DNA of 58,227 bases from positions 250,001-308,227 of the forward strand of contig CAJNDS010001313.1 of NCBI GenBank assembly GCA_905221605.1, read 5' to 3'. Below are positions 12,738 to 23,640 of this stretch, piece after piece. The first letter of the stretch is position 1, and every line of letters starts with the position of its first letter. Origin of the DNA: Symbiodinium natans (Eukaryota; Sar; Dinophyceae; Suessiales; Symbiodiniaceae). The position numbers were made by a program, and so were the translations under genes. The notes beneath the pieces are model-generated. The model ran no database searches and had not been told where the DNA came from. It saw only the letters and a list, made by a program, of their open reading frames with translations.

Positions 12738-13107
12738 TCAGCTTCCCTCGCCAGTGCTGTGGAGAAGAAGCCACAAGAGCCTACGATGTCCTGCCATGCT
12801 CAAAGTCCAGCCAGGACGCTGCTCATCAGTCACCCGTGGGGTCCGAACAGTGCGAGGAGTGAGCTGCACAGATTCCGGCAGCTTCGCCAAAGAGGCGAAC
12901 TGAACAGGAAAGGAAATCGTGGATGCACGCAACGTCAGCACTGAGAAAGCGGTCTCCTGTGCATCGCGCATACCATGGATCTGTGCGCAGGCCTCCACCA
13001 TAGAGCTTGCCAACACCTGAGCACTCAACACATTGTCCCATGTCGCCCCCTGCAAGTATCTGTCCAACTGCTGCGCGGAGAGCCAACAGTAGACGCAGAA
13101 AACCTTT
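12738..13107 (-). CDS. Possible host exon, function unknown
   Basis: A minus-strand frame reads continuously from an AAAG|G acceptor-like site near 13,107 to a stop at 12,738. It includes WLSAQQLDRYLQGATWDNVL, then ASSMVEACAQIHGMRDAQET. The composition is amphipathic and protein-like, unlike the shadow frames around it, but no family is recognised. It lies upstream of the ubiquitin-like exon on the same strand, so it might be a 5' exon of that gene or belong to another gene. Low confidence. Confidence 0.3.
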
Positions 13108-13235
13108 CCGCATTAGCATCTTCTCGCAGGGTACTTAGCGGGCCACGCAGGCTTTTGTTCCAAGCAAGTTTCGAAATAGGTCCGACTATGGCCGTGCAAC
13201 AAAGAAGGAGTGGAAGGCGCTAGAACAGGGCTGCC

Positions 13236-13413
13236 GAAAGTATATATGAATTATATACATTGTATACAATATATATATATATATATATACATTATATATA
13301 CATTATATATACATTATATATACATTATATATACATTATATATACATTATATATACATTACATATGCATTATATATACATTTATATATACACTATATATA
13401 TATATATATATAT
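13236..13413. repeat. Left AT-rich minisatellite (11-bp ATTATATATAC units and (TA)n)
   Basis: The tract consists of (TA)n and about a dozen near-identical units of the type ATTATATATAC on the plus strand. The same unit type, in the same strand orientation, resumes at 16,016 on the far side of the inverted-repeat element, as expected if the element landed inside one pre-existing array. Confidence 0.9.
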
Positions 13414-13730
13414 GCTACCCCCCCCCCCCAAAGATCTAGGTATTTTCATGATTTAGCGATATCAAGTTGAATACTTGCATGGGCCCGGAGGCGATGTGAA
13501 GTTGAAGATGTAACCGCCATTTAAACCTGAACCCTTAACCGTAAAACCCTTTTGGGTTAAGGCTTAAAAGGTTTAGGCCTTAAGATTTAGGCATTTAAAC
13601 CTAAGCCCATCGAGTGTAAATCTTAGCGTACAGGGCCTAAACACTTAACCTTTAAGCCCTATAGGCTATAGGGCTAAGGTTTAATGGTTTAGGGTTTAAG
13701 TTCAATAGCAGGCCCATAGAGTTAAAGCCT

Positions 13731-14745
13731 TAAGGGGCCTAAACGCTTAACCTTTAGACCCTATAGGCTATAGGGTCAAGGTTGAAGGGTTTTGGTTTTA
13801 AAAGTAAGTCTATAGAGTTCAGACCCTAAGGGGCCTAAACGCTTAACCTTTAAACCCTATAGGCTATAGGGTTAAGGTTTAAAGGTTTAGGATTCAAGAT
13901 TTAGGCATTTAAACCCAAGCCCACCTTAAGGGTTTAGGGTTTTAAACCCTCAGGGCTTAAGAAATACCCTAAGCCTTTGGACCCCCCTTAAGGTTTAAGC
14001 TCTATGGGCTTGTGTTTTAATGCCAAAATCTTAAACCCTAAGCCTTTCAACCTTAACCCTATGGCCTATAGGGTTTAAAGGTTAAGCGTTTAGGACCCTT
14101 AACCTTAAGGGGCCTAAACGCTTAACCTTTAGACCCTATAGGCTATAGGGTCAAGGTTTAAGGGTTTAGGTTTTAAAAGTAAGCCTATAGAGTTCAGACC
14201 CTAAGGGGCCTAAACGCTTAACCTTTAAACCCTATAGGCTATAGGGTTAAGGTTTAAAGGTTTAGGATTCAAGATTTAGGCATTTAAACCCAAGCCCACC
14301 TTAAGGGTTTAAGGTTTTAAACCCTCAGGGCTTAAGAAATACCCTAAGCCTTTGGACCCCCCTTAAGGTTTAAGCTCTATGGGCTTGTGTTTTAATGCCA
14401 AAATCTTAAACCCTAAGCCTTTCAACCTTAACCCTATGGCCTATAGGGTTTAAAGGTTAAGCGTTTAGGACCCTTAACCTTAAGGGGCCTAAACGCTTAA
14501 CCTTTAGACCCTATAGGCTATAGGGTCAAGGTTTAAGGGTTTAGGTTTTAAAAGTAAGCCTATAGAGTTCAGACCCTAAGGGGCCTAAACGCTTAACCTT
14601 TAAACCCTATAGGCTATAGGGTTAAGGTTTAAAGGTTTAGGATTCAAGATTTAGGCATTTAAACCCAAGCCCACCTTGAGGGCTTAAGGTTTTAAACCCT
14701 CAGGGCTTAAGAAATACCCTAAGCCTTTAGACCCTATAGGGCTGA
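13731..14745. repeat. 375-bp telomere-like tandem repeat, about 2.7 copies, with internal inverted repeats
   Basis: The phrase TAAGGGGCCTAAACGCTTAA starts units at 13,731, 14,106 and 14,481, an exact 375-bp spacing. Units are nearly identical; the third breaks off near 14,730 and a further partial piece of the same family appears at about 14,885-15,010. Each unit holds CCCTATAGGCTATAGGG, an almost perfect palindrome, and a 30-bp arm beginning CCTAAACGCTTAACC whose exact reverse complement occurs later in the unit. The base vocabulary (CCCTAAA, TTTAGGG, CTTAAACCC) resembles degenerated TTTAGGG telomere repeats. 13,500-13,730 and 14,745-15,100 hold more diverged versions of the same sequence. 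Confidence 0.9.
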
Positions 14746-15104
14746 AAGGTTAAAGAGAGCGTAATGTCTGGGCATTTATACATTCAACGCCTATAGGGTT
14801 AAACCCTGTTAACGTTTTAGAGCCCTACAGGGCTTCAAGGTTCTGACCCTAAAGGGCTTAGGGTTATCGTTTCAATGCTGAAACCTTAAACCCTTAAGGC
14901 TTAAGCTCTATGGGCTTGTGTTTTAATGCCAAAATCTTAAACCCTAAGCCTTTCAACCTTAACCCTATGGCCTATAGGGTTTAAAGGTTAAGCGTTTAGG
15001 ACCCTTAAGGTTTAAACTCTATGGGCTGACTGTTGAACTTTTCAACCCTAAACCTTTAAACCTTCACCGTATAGCCTACAGGGCTTAAAGGTTTAGCCCA
15101 CGAT

Positions 15105-15447
15105 CCCGAAACACCGCAAAAACCAATAAGAAACATAAAAACTATGGTTTCTGAAACTACTCGGCCGGCCACCCCAGCCACTAGTTTCGAAAATCATGGT
15201 TTTTGACATGGTTTTTTTTTTGTTTTTTGCGATGTTTTGGGAGCATGGGCTCACGAAACATCGGTTTTACTGATGTTTTTTAGAGGTAGGCCTTCAATAA
15301 CATTGGTTTTACCTATGTTTTTTGAAGGTAGGCTTTCAAAAACATTGGTTTTACCGATGTTATTTTGAAGGTAGGCTTTCAAAAACATCGGTAAAACCGA
15401 TTTTTAGCGTGGGACCCACGCTCCCGAAACACCGCAAAAACCAATAA
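15105..15447. repeat. 42-43-bp direct repeats bracketed by duplicated CCGAAACACCGCAAAAACC blocks
   Basis: Three units share GGTAGGCTTTCAAAAACATTGG-like sequence, with AGGTAGG at 15,284, 15,326 and 15,369. They are bracketed by near-identical blocks starting CCCGAAACACCGCAAAAACC at 15,105 and 15,423. A third, inverted version (GTTTTTTGCGATGTTTTGGG) lies near 15,222-15,242. The arrangement can fold into several stem-loops. Confidence 0.8.
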
Positions 15448-15599
15448 AAACCATAAGACTGAGCCAGCCACTGGGATGCGAGCCATTGCGAGTATTACAA
15501 ACACAAATGGTCAAGTATATTTCGAGTGGAATGTCTGCGAAGACACGTGATCTTGAGCGACGTCACGAAAGCTAATTCTGACACTTTACAAGACGTGAA

Positions 15600-15847
15600 C
15601 CCGATTGAAAAACGATTGAAACGATTGAAATTCAATCGGGGGCCCGATTGAAAAACGATTGAAACGATTGAAATTCAATCGGGGGCCGGATTGAAGATTG
15701 AAGATTGAAGATTCCCAGAAAAAAGCTTTCCGGGAATCTTCAATCTTCAATCTTCAATCCGGTCTCCGATTGAATTTCAATCGTTTCAATCGTTTTTCAA
15801 TCGGGCCCCCGATTGAATTTCAATCGTTTCAATCGTTTTCAATCGGG
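15600..15847. repeat. 248-bp near-perfect palindrome with nested hairpins
   Basis: Two copies of a hairpin-forming unit starting CCCGATTGAAAAACGATTG are followed by CCGGATTGAAGATTGAAG. After a loop at about 15,716-15,732 the whole series returns as its reverse complement, ending at 15,847. Each 44-bp unit is itself a small inverted repeat (GATTGAA ... TTCAATC). The arms are about 115 bp with only minor mismatches, so a long cruciform or a double-stranded RNA stem is possible. It lies near the right end of the inverted-repeat element. Confidence 0.9.
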
Positions 15848-16014
15848 CTCACAATTTGAAAATACGACCACGCACATATGAAGACTCGCACATATCAAGA
15901 TTTACATGTCCATATTGAGATTTCCATGTTTAGCTAGCCCCCCACCCCCAACCCTAAAACCCTAAAACAGATCCCAAAACCAGGAAAATACCTAGATCTT
16001 TGGGGGGGGGTACC

Positions 16015-16015
<1 letters not shown>

Positions 16016-16046
<31 letters not shown>

Positions 16047-16262
16047 CATTACATATACATTATATATACATTATATATATATATATATACATTATATACA
16101 CATTATATACACATTATATACATTATATACATTATATACATTATATACATTATCTACATTACATACATTACATACATTACATACATTACATACATTACAT
16201 ACATTACATACATTGTATACATTATATATATATATACATGATATACTTACATACATACATTA
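16016..16262. repeat. Right AT-rich minisatellite (TATACATTA-type units)
   Basis: (TA)n passes into TATACATTA, ATACATT and CATACATTA units, in the same strand orientation as the left array at 13,236-13,413. The slight shift from 11-bp to 9- and 8-bp units suggests the two halves have evolved separately. Confidence 0.9.
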
Positions 16263-16339
16263 AAAACATAAACACATACCGTGCTGAGTGTCAGCACAGG
16301 TTACAAGACTAATTACTCCGGAGCCAGGCGCTCAGAGAC

Positions 16340-16359
16340 GACCCCCCCCCCCATCCCAA

Positions 16360-16401
<42 letters not shown>
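16340..16401. repeat. Poly(C) run followed by (AC)n microsatellite
   Basis: A run of about 13 C is followed by ATCCCAAAAA and then an AC dinucleotide tract of roughly 35 bases ending in AAAAAC. The C-run next to a microsatellite recalls the boundaries of the two inverted-repeat elements in this window, but no matching second end was found. Confidence 0.85.
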
Positions 16402-16403
<2 letters not shown>

Positions 16404-19400
16404 CAGCGCTTCGGAACAGGTAAGGAGAAATACCATATTATGCATATGTATATATGTGTATACGCAACCCACCCCAATCATTGATCATTGAACTACTGTA
16501 CTGCTTACATTGCTGGTCGTCGAGCTTCTTAATGATGGAGCAGCCGAGAATGCGAACCACTACAACACCAACCACTAGATTTCGCCAACCATAAAGTCCG
16601 TCACAACCTGAACCGCTAAAAACTACTCGCCATGAAGTCTTACCTACCTCCTCATTATCTGGTAAGTTGTGGCTGCCAAGAAGCAAACGCTCAAGATCGC
16701 AACGAACCTATGGCTTGTGAAGCTTCAAACCCTCAAGACTATCATAACCCTACGTTTCCAATGTTTAGAGATGTTCGTGTGCGAACATTCCACAGTTTGC
16801 CTTGTGTGAAACTTTGGGGTTTGCAGGAGAATGCGCTTGTAAGAGGCTGCTCATCTCCTTCAGAATAAGACCTATGGGGGGCAGTTGCATCCAACGCGAC
16901 AAGCTTTTCTTTCCAAAACGGATTTCTATTTTGATCTTGGGCATATACGTTCAATCGAACTAAAAAAGCATCTAAAAATACTTGCGGGGCAAAATCCTCA
17001 AAAATGTGCAAACATTTGCATCCAACCCGACAAGCCTCTTATCGTGAAGTCTTTATGTGAGGGTCGTGTGATGTCCCTATGTTCATCAGTCTTCATAGTG
17101 CGAAAATGAGGAATGCTTATGGCCATTCTTTAAAAAGCATCTGAAACATGGCCGACTATGGATGAGTATTTCGATGTTTCGATGGGAGATCTGCACGGCG
17201 TTTTACCCGGGAGGGGTTAGGGGCGCATCTGCATATCACAAAGTAAGATGAACCAAGCATAGAAGAAATGCTGCATCACGTACTCCGCATCTGTTGCAGC
17301 TTGCGCGCGAGTGTCCCAGTAGCGGTCCTTCACTGCCAGATATTCCAGATTCACACAACTTTGGGATCACGTCAACACCTGCTCAGCAAAACTCAACACA
17401 AGCAACGAAAAATCTGAAAATCAAATAACCTTCAATATTCAATTTCATTGAACTTATTGTCCGTTGAGATTGCGTTTGCATTCATGTCTGCAGACGGCAT
17501 CTAAGCTCCAACATCCCGCAATCGCTGACCTCCGAGCCTGAGCAGGAAAGAGCCGAAAGACGGTAGGTCAACAGGGCGAGCACCCAAAAGAAAACCAGAT
17601 TATGTATGAATATGATTGAATATGTAAATATCCAAGAAAGGGAGGGGACCCGAGGTCCAACCCCCCTTCCTGATCAGATCAACGCCCGCGGCCACCACAC
17701 TGCGCGAAATTCCGACGCCACAAACCCCGCGAAGCACCCCAACTCCGGGACAAAGACCCAATAAAAGAAGCTTCCATCAATTTCTATCCGTGAAGGAAAC
17801 GCCCACATGATAGAATCCTTCCTAAACGCACGAACACGGTCAAGAAGTGAATGCACGCCTGGTCAGGACAACACGCGCCTGTTCATGAGCCTTATACTGG
17901 TGGCCCGAGAACTCAACAAGTCGAAAAGCCAGAACAAGCCAAGAGCGAAGACAGAATCAACATAACATGTCTTCGGCTCGATGGGGAGCCATGTTTCTAA
18001 AAAGTTCTGAAAGGTGCGATCTCTCTACAACAAGCTGCAACATGCAAATTGTACCGAGAGTCACTGGCACTGAAAATAAGGAGCCGACAACTGAAATGAC
18101 TTTGTGCAGCCGAAGCACCCAGGCTCGGCCCAATCTTTGTCGGCCTTCTTTGCTACCTCGTGTTTGCCAGCTCGTGCCACTCTGGCCGCTATTCGACCAG
18201 AGCTTGGACAGTTGCTGGTGAGCCAGGACTTTGGAGCCGGCATTGCTTCCTCCACTGGCGCAGCATGATACAAGGTATGCAGACCCGAGGCACCCATGCA
18301 CACACACACACACACATGCAACATGCCTGCAGAAACTGGAGCTCTCATTCCGCGTTTGTGCTGTACTGCCCAGTCTTGGACGAGCAAGAAAGCTGTGGAA
18401 AAACCATTTGGCTCAGGTATGGTACGCAAGCATCAGCGTCAGATAATTTGCAGGAAGATCTGCAACAAATATTGAAAAGATCCGACTAGTCTCAACTACC
18501 AGAGCAACGACTAGGCCACCGCTTGCGTCAGCTTACCTGTGCCAAGCTAAGTTGCTGTCCTGCATCGAATGCATGTCCATGCCTCCTGTACCTGTACCCC
18601 GCAAGGAATCAACAAATCAAGGGTCCTGCCGATGCGCTGCCAAGTCTCGATACACACAAAAGCTCAAAGGCGGGATTCTTGCAAAATGGAAACGCATGGT
18701 ACTTTTGATGCGCTTTGCAGGTGCACGTGCAACCGACATTCAAAAATACACATGTTGAGAACGCAGCACGCCTCCTTTAAGACAAGCACAGCACGAGCGA
18801 ACTTACTGCAAGTGGGCACTGCCTTTTTGCAATGTGCCGAAAGCAAACAGGGCAGACGTGCGCAGCCGGATCAAGTGCCAGACTCTACGCCAGGCATCAA
18901 ATGGGCCCAGCAACCATTCGGATGGCCTCAGATTGCCAATGTCCAATTGACAATATTCTTAGAGATTTGCTTTCCCTTGCCCGTGTATGACCGATCTCCT
19001 CGACCCCTCCGTTTTGACCCCCCGCCCTTTCCTCTCCTCTTTCCTCCCCCATCTGACCTTTGCACGTAATATCGCTGTTCGCTTTGCTCGTTCCCATGCC
19101 TCCAAAGGCATGGCAGCATCAAAGAGGTGCTGGGCTCGTTGGCCAGCAGAGGGGTCACAAAGCTCGGCAGTAGCATGGCGTCGCACCCTTCTTGCACCAA
19201 AGCTGTGGCGACCGCGTCCTTCAGCTGGAGTGGGTGCAGTCCTGCTGTGTTGCGGAGGTAGCTTGTGTCTTACCCTCAAGCCGACGCTTGCGTGTAAGCA
19301 TGAGCGGCTCGCCCTGAACTGACGGGCAACAGCTGCCAGGCGTGTCGGGCGGCAACGTAGCGCAAGGTGTGTGGAGATGTGTGGATGTCATCCGCCTGAC

Positions 19401-20773
19401 TGCGCCACGGGTCAGCTCAGGCAGCTCCAAGGTCCGAGCAGCGCAAGGCGGACAAAGCAAGGATGCCATGACTTATCGTGATGTAGACACTTGGCATCAG
19501 GCGAAACACGAACCCATCAGACCCACCTACTCACATCTGCGCCACTGCACCACGAGGCCGAGGCTATGCCCTGGAGTCCTCCTCTTCCTCGTCATCATCG
19601 GTCACCTGAATCGCGACAACTGCTGGCTCATGGATTCAAGATGACATAATGTCTTCTTAACATGGAGTTCACAGAATTTTTTTGCGGACCGATGTTTAGA
19701 AAGGCCGTCCTCTTTCTCCTGAACGGTACCTCCCCTTTCAAGGGCTCATGTTGCTGGCAAGTCCTTGCTTGCTTGGCACATCTCGGCACTGAAGTACGCT
19801 GTCTGACGCCTCTTAACCTTCTGCGCCAGACTCACGTGACCCCAACACACACAGACACACCAAAAGCAAACGGCTCCCCCACACCCACACAGTCGCCAGC
19901 GTCCAATGCAATTGGGCTTCTTGTGCTCCTCTGTTAAAGTCGAGGTTGTGGAAATTGAGCTCTGTTGTTTGGCCGTTTAGTCTTTTTGCAACCAGGACTT
20001 CGCAGCTGCCGGGAAATTCAGGCCCACACAACCAGCCGTACAACCCTAAACCACACTCCCGTTCCCGAAAGGGCAGCTGCCAAGTCTGCCCAAGTACAGC
20101 ACTTCAAGTACGGCAAAAGAAGAAGAGGAAGCAACACGCAAGCAGAGAAACAGTCAGGGACTGAACATGACTGAACATTGAGTCGGGAAGGCTCCTTGCC
20201 GTGCAACCTCCAAGTGGAAGTGCCGCATACCGTCAACGGGCATGTACAGAACGATATCGTGGATGCACATCATCCACAGTTCAAGCAGCTCGTCTGAACT
20301 ACAGGAACCTGCTGTATCACTGTATCAGTTGTCTGCTATAGAACGGCCATGCAAGGCAGATTGACCTGCCTCATCTCCACTGGAATAGTCTGCCCCGTGA
20401 CGCGCTGATGCTGTGCTCTCGGCCGGCTTGCTCTCGAAGACGACAGCACCTCCATGGTTTGGAGATAAACGAGGAATTTTCGGGTTCTGATCCCAAACTG
20501 AGTGCACAGGATTATGTCGTTTGGCAAGGCCCTCCCTTGTTGCTTCGGTCCAAGCGTCTCAGCTACGGCACCGGGCACCTGTGTTAAATAGAGGCTTGCC
20601 TCAGCCCGACGCCGAAACTCTACTGAAACTCTACACCAATGCCGACGCAAGACATTGCAGCACTTTCAACCCAATGATGACAAGACTGTGACCTTCGCCT
20701 GGAATTTCCCAGAATGGAGAAAGTTTTGGATATGGAGCAACATGACCTCTGGTATCCTGGCAGTACACCTGCG
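16402..20773. other. Gene-poor stretch with scattered exon-like segments
   Basis: No gene is recognised. A phrase like TTGCATCCAACGCGACAAGC occurs near 16,886 and again near 17,018 (CCC for CGC), a short direct repeat. A minus-strand frame around 18,061-18,270 reads protein-like (Ala/Lys-rich, with SGRIAARVARAGKHEVAKKA) and may be an exon. A short CA tract lies at 18,298-18,316. The rest is mixed-composition DNA without tandem or inverted structure that I could see. Confidence 0.4.
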
Positions 20774-21007
20774 CTAGCAGCCACGTTTCACTGAAGTGCT
20801 TTGCCAGTTGAAAGGGTTGTCACTGCGGTGCGCCCTGAGAATATTCCTCAGGTCATCGACCCCACGCGTTTGTCTTAGGCTGGTTGTTTCTACTGGAGGC
20901 TTGGGAAATGCTTTTTTCACATACAGTGGTGTCCCTGCAAAGGCAAGCAACACGAGCATTTGCTGGAGGCATTTTGTCGTAGGCTCCGGTTTCAGCTTCC
21001 CACCCAC
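20774..21007 (-). CDS. Possible host exon, function unknown
   Basis: The minus-strand frame includes KCLQQMLVLLAFAGTPLYVK, a short hydrophobic stretch, followed by a basic region with RQTRGVDDLRNILRAHRSD and a stop. The composition is convincingly protein-like, but I cannot assign a family. Nearby minus-strand segments at 21,060-21,293 and the triplicated blocks downstream also show coding-like patterns on this strand, so all may be exons of one gene. The start is probably at a splice junction and was not located. Confidence 0.35.
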   Translation of the reverse strand: MGGKLKPEPTTKCLQQMLVLLAFAGTPLYVKKAFPKPPVETTSLRQTRGVDDLRNILRAHRSDNPFNWQSTSVKRGC

Positions 21008-21284
21008 CCAAACACACAGACAACTCAGCGGATTAGCACCTCAGCCCTGAGTCCCGTCTTCAACAAGCAAAAATGTCCTTTTCCCCAGTGCCTGACTCGG
21101 CGACTGAAGATTCGGCGGCGGCCTTGGCAATGACCCCGATGACATCATTGCAATGATGTTGGCTTTCAGAGCATTTGCAGCCGAAGGTCGACCTTCTCAA
21201 TTGTGTTGCGGGCTTCAGTTGCCCTCGAAGCCGCCTCGGGTCGTTGAAGATTTGCATGACGTAAGCGCCACAGTCCATCCAACA

Positions 21285-21715
21285 AAAATGCACATCTCAA
21301 GGACTACTCCTGTGCCCATTCCTGCTGTGAACTTCCTGTGCCGCTCGCCAAGACACTTCTGATGGTGTCGCCGACTTTTCCGTGACGGGCTCTGCTTGTG
21401 CAGCCGCATTCTCAATCAGCGCCCTGCGCTTGGATAACGCATTTTTTGCACTCGCCCCAACCCTTGCAAACACCCTTGCAACCTCTGGAGAAAGTCAAAG
21501 AAGCATGTCGGTCCTTGCCGCATCTGTAAGGCACGTGTTTTCAGACACGAAGTCCTCAGCTTCTACAGGCACAGCCGAGATCAGGCATCTGGCGACGCTT
21601 GGCATGCAGGACGAAAAGCCCAACGGCCCCCAATCTTAGGCAATGGCTGCACGCGAAGTCGCGGGGCTGCTCTCAAACACTGATGCCACAGGCACCTACG
21701 CAGACATCATCATGC
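21285..21715 (-). repeat. Triplicated block, copy A
   Basis: This copy shares about 400 bp with copies B and C in the same orientation, including GACACGAAGTCCTCAGCTTC and GGGGCTGCTCTCAAACACTG. On the minus strand one frame reads CLISAVPVEAEDFVSENTC and a second reads RALIENAAAQAEPVTEKSATPS. Compared with B, several differences fall at third codon positions of the first frame, and a length difference in the second frame is a multiple of three. That suggests former coding on the minus strand. The family is unknown. Confidence 0.6.
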
Positions 21716-21879
21716 AACATCATGAAGTATCATGAGTCTGATGAAAGCAGGCAAAGGCACAAATCCGCCGCAAAACTGTGGCCACTACTCAGTTTCAGGG
21801 CTTGGAGGCGTACAGGCGCGACATTGCAAAACGAGCTGGCACAGCATACTCCTAATGATCCACGCGACTTTTCTACAGG

Positions 21880-22280
21880 ACACACTTCTTTCCGAGGGAC
21901 ACATGTGCCCATTGCTGCTGTGAACTGCCTGTGCTGCTTGCCGAGACACTGCCGATGGTGTCGCCGACTGCGTGGCGGCATTCTCAATCAGCGCCCTGCC
22001 GTCGGATAGCGCGCTCTTATACGTGCCCCCAAATTCTTTGCAACCGCTGTCAAGCAAGCATGGTGGTCCTTGCAGCATCTGTAAGGCAAGTGTTTTCAGA
22101 CACGAAGTCCTCAGCTTCTGCAGGGAAAGGCGAGATAAGGCATTTGGAGAGGCTTGGCATGCAAGATAAAAAGCCCCCAATGCCCCCCATCTCAGGCAGT
22201 GGCTGCACGCGAAGCCGCGGGGCTGCTCTCAAACACTGACGCCATGGGCACCTACGAAGACATCATCAAGCTGGACATTG
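21880..22280 (-). repeat. Triplicated block, copy B
   Basis: This is the second copy, very similar to C and less so to A. It lacks 21 bases present in A within the minus-strand RALIENAA.Q...SATPS frame, an in-frame difference. The minus-strand frame with EAEDFVSENTCLTDAARTT is intact here but runs into a stop before the next conserved segment, so the copy may be broken or the parts may be separate exons. Confidence 0.6.
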
Positions 22281-22460
22281 CAAGATGAGCGGGCGAAGTA
22301 TACTCCTAATATCCATGGGCCAATGGGGGTAAGGAATTCAGCGTGTCCGATACCAAAGCCTCGAAACCCAGGACCGCCGACAAATGCAAAAATGTGTTGG
22401 GCCTACATTTGCTGGGCGGGGGGGGTCGCCATGGCCTGCCGGTAACTATGTACCCCGCTT

Positions 22461-22623
22461 ACGCCTACAGGATCAAGCTGCAGAGATGGCGACGATGGTG
22501 CTGCAGCTCTGGAAGGTACGCAGGTTCCAGACGTCAAGCTTACGCCTACAAGACAAAAGCTGTGGAGATGGCGACGAAGGGGCTACTGCTCTGGAAGGCA
22601 CGGAGGTTCCAGACGTCCCGCTT
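22461..22623. repeat. 81-bp tandem duplication (in-frame length)
   Basis: ACGCCTACAGGATCAAGCTG at 22,461 and ACGCCTACAAGACAAAAGCT at 22,542 begin two copies 81 bp apart. Both end in GGTTCCAGACGTC plus CTT. The period equals 27 codons and one plus-strand frame (22,384-22,851) runs through both copies, so the duplication may have occurred in a coding sequence. Confidence 0.75.
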
Positions 22624-22925
22624 TCTCGAAGGCGCTTGACACTACAGCTCGGGGAGCGCAGAGTCAGAGGTCCAGGTGAAGCTCCCGGACGCCTCGCCTG
22701 GATATACATCGAGAGCACTACCAACTTTTCGGGCGACTTCGACGGGATGGTGGCGAGGCTCAATCCATACCTTCAAGGGCTGGACTGGGCCACCTGGTCG
22801 GACCCGACAACAGACTTGACTGCGGCGACTGCTAGAGCTGCACGTGGATGACTTCCTGCTCCTGACCGAGCTCCGAACTGTTTCGCATCAGCTGGTTTTA
22901 CTCAATGGGAACGGGGACGAGTAGC
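22624..22925 (+). other. Coding-like remnant, unidentified
   Basis: The plus-strand frame after the 81-bp duplication contains GRLAWIYIESTTNFSGDFDG and LQGLDWATWSDPTTDLTAAT. Then, in another frame, comes RLLELHVDDFLLLTELRTV, ending at a stop near 22,923. The phrase HVDDFLL recalls the YVDD/HVDD motif of copia-like reverse transcriptases, but the flanking motifs are missing, so this is only a possible transposon remnant. Confidence 0.2.
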
Positions 22926-23224
22926 TGCTCACGCTGGAAAGCAGGAGGCGGGGGGGAAGGAAGGGCCCTTGGCCCAAAATGTCCAAAGTAATTGGGCTCT
23001 ATCTTGCGGGAGCGGTGGCTACTCCGTGCTTCGGGCCTGAGCCGTACAGTTGGCGCCTTAAACAGACGGGCAGTGTGCTTAAGAGACTGAAACTATGAGG
23101 GACGCCTATTTACATGGCTCTGTCAGCAGAGGGAAGGGGCAAGGGGGAGAGCCGCCTTCAGGGTCCTCCATGCTCGTGACACAAAGCTCTCAATCCCTGC
23201 AAACTGCGAGGCCCGGCAGCATAC

Positions 23225-23640
23225 GCTGCACGCTTCTTTCCAAGAACTACATGTGCCCATTGCTGCCGTGAATTGCCTGTGCTACGAGTACTTGCCAAGA
23301 CACCGCTGATGGTGTCGCCGACTGCGTGGCGGCATTCTCAATCAGCGCCCTGCCGTCGGATAGCGCGCTCTTATACGTGCCCCAAATTCCGCGCAACCTC
23401 TGACAAGCACGGTGGTCCTTGCAGCATCTGTAAGGCAGGTGTTTTCAGACACGAAGTCCTCAGCTTCTGCAGGGAAAGGCGAGATAAGGCATTTGGAGAG
23501 GCTTGGCATGCAGGATGAAAAGCCCCGCAATGCCCCCCATCTCGGGCAGTGGCTGCACGCGAAGCCGCGGGGCTGCTCTCAAACACTGATGCCACGGGCA
23601 CCTACGAAGACATCATCATGAAACATCACGAGATAAGGCA
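23225..23640 (-). repeat. Triplicated block, copy C
   Basis: This is the third copy, about 1.35 kb beyond B. It differs by small indels, including 6 extra bases in the minus-strand SATPSAVSWQ..AQAIH segment, again a multiple of three. Where A and B have a stop after SRAA(T/I)A, this copy reads Arg, so one minus-strand frame stays open through FESSPAASRAATARDGG. Confidence 0.6.

Larger units (their letters stand above)
13414..16015. mobile_element. ORF-less 2.6-kb element with terminal inverted repeats, inserted in an AT microsatellite
   Basis: The left end has (TA)n-GCTA, 12 C, then AAAGATCTAGGTATTTTC. The right end carries the reverse complement, GAAAATACCTAGATCTTT, 9 G, then TACC-(TA)n. 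The matching end is about 40 bp with few mismatches. Outside both ends the same AT minisatellite runs in the same strand sense, so the inverted ends belong to an insertion and not to a duplicated flank. Inside there is almost no open frame of 60 codons; the space is filled by telomere-like tandem repeats, a 42-43-bp repeat and a large palindrome. It resembles a non-autonomous DNA transposon or foldback element, but no known family fits the content. Alternatively it could be captured subtelomeric DNA. Confidence 0.6.

Noticed and set aside
13210-13470. Ile/Tyr-rich frame, and a similar one at 16,000-16,263
   Set aside because: Products of the (TA)n/TATACATTA arrays, not genes.
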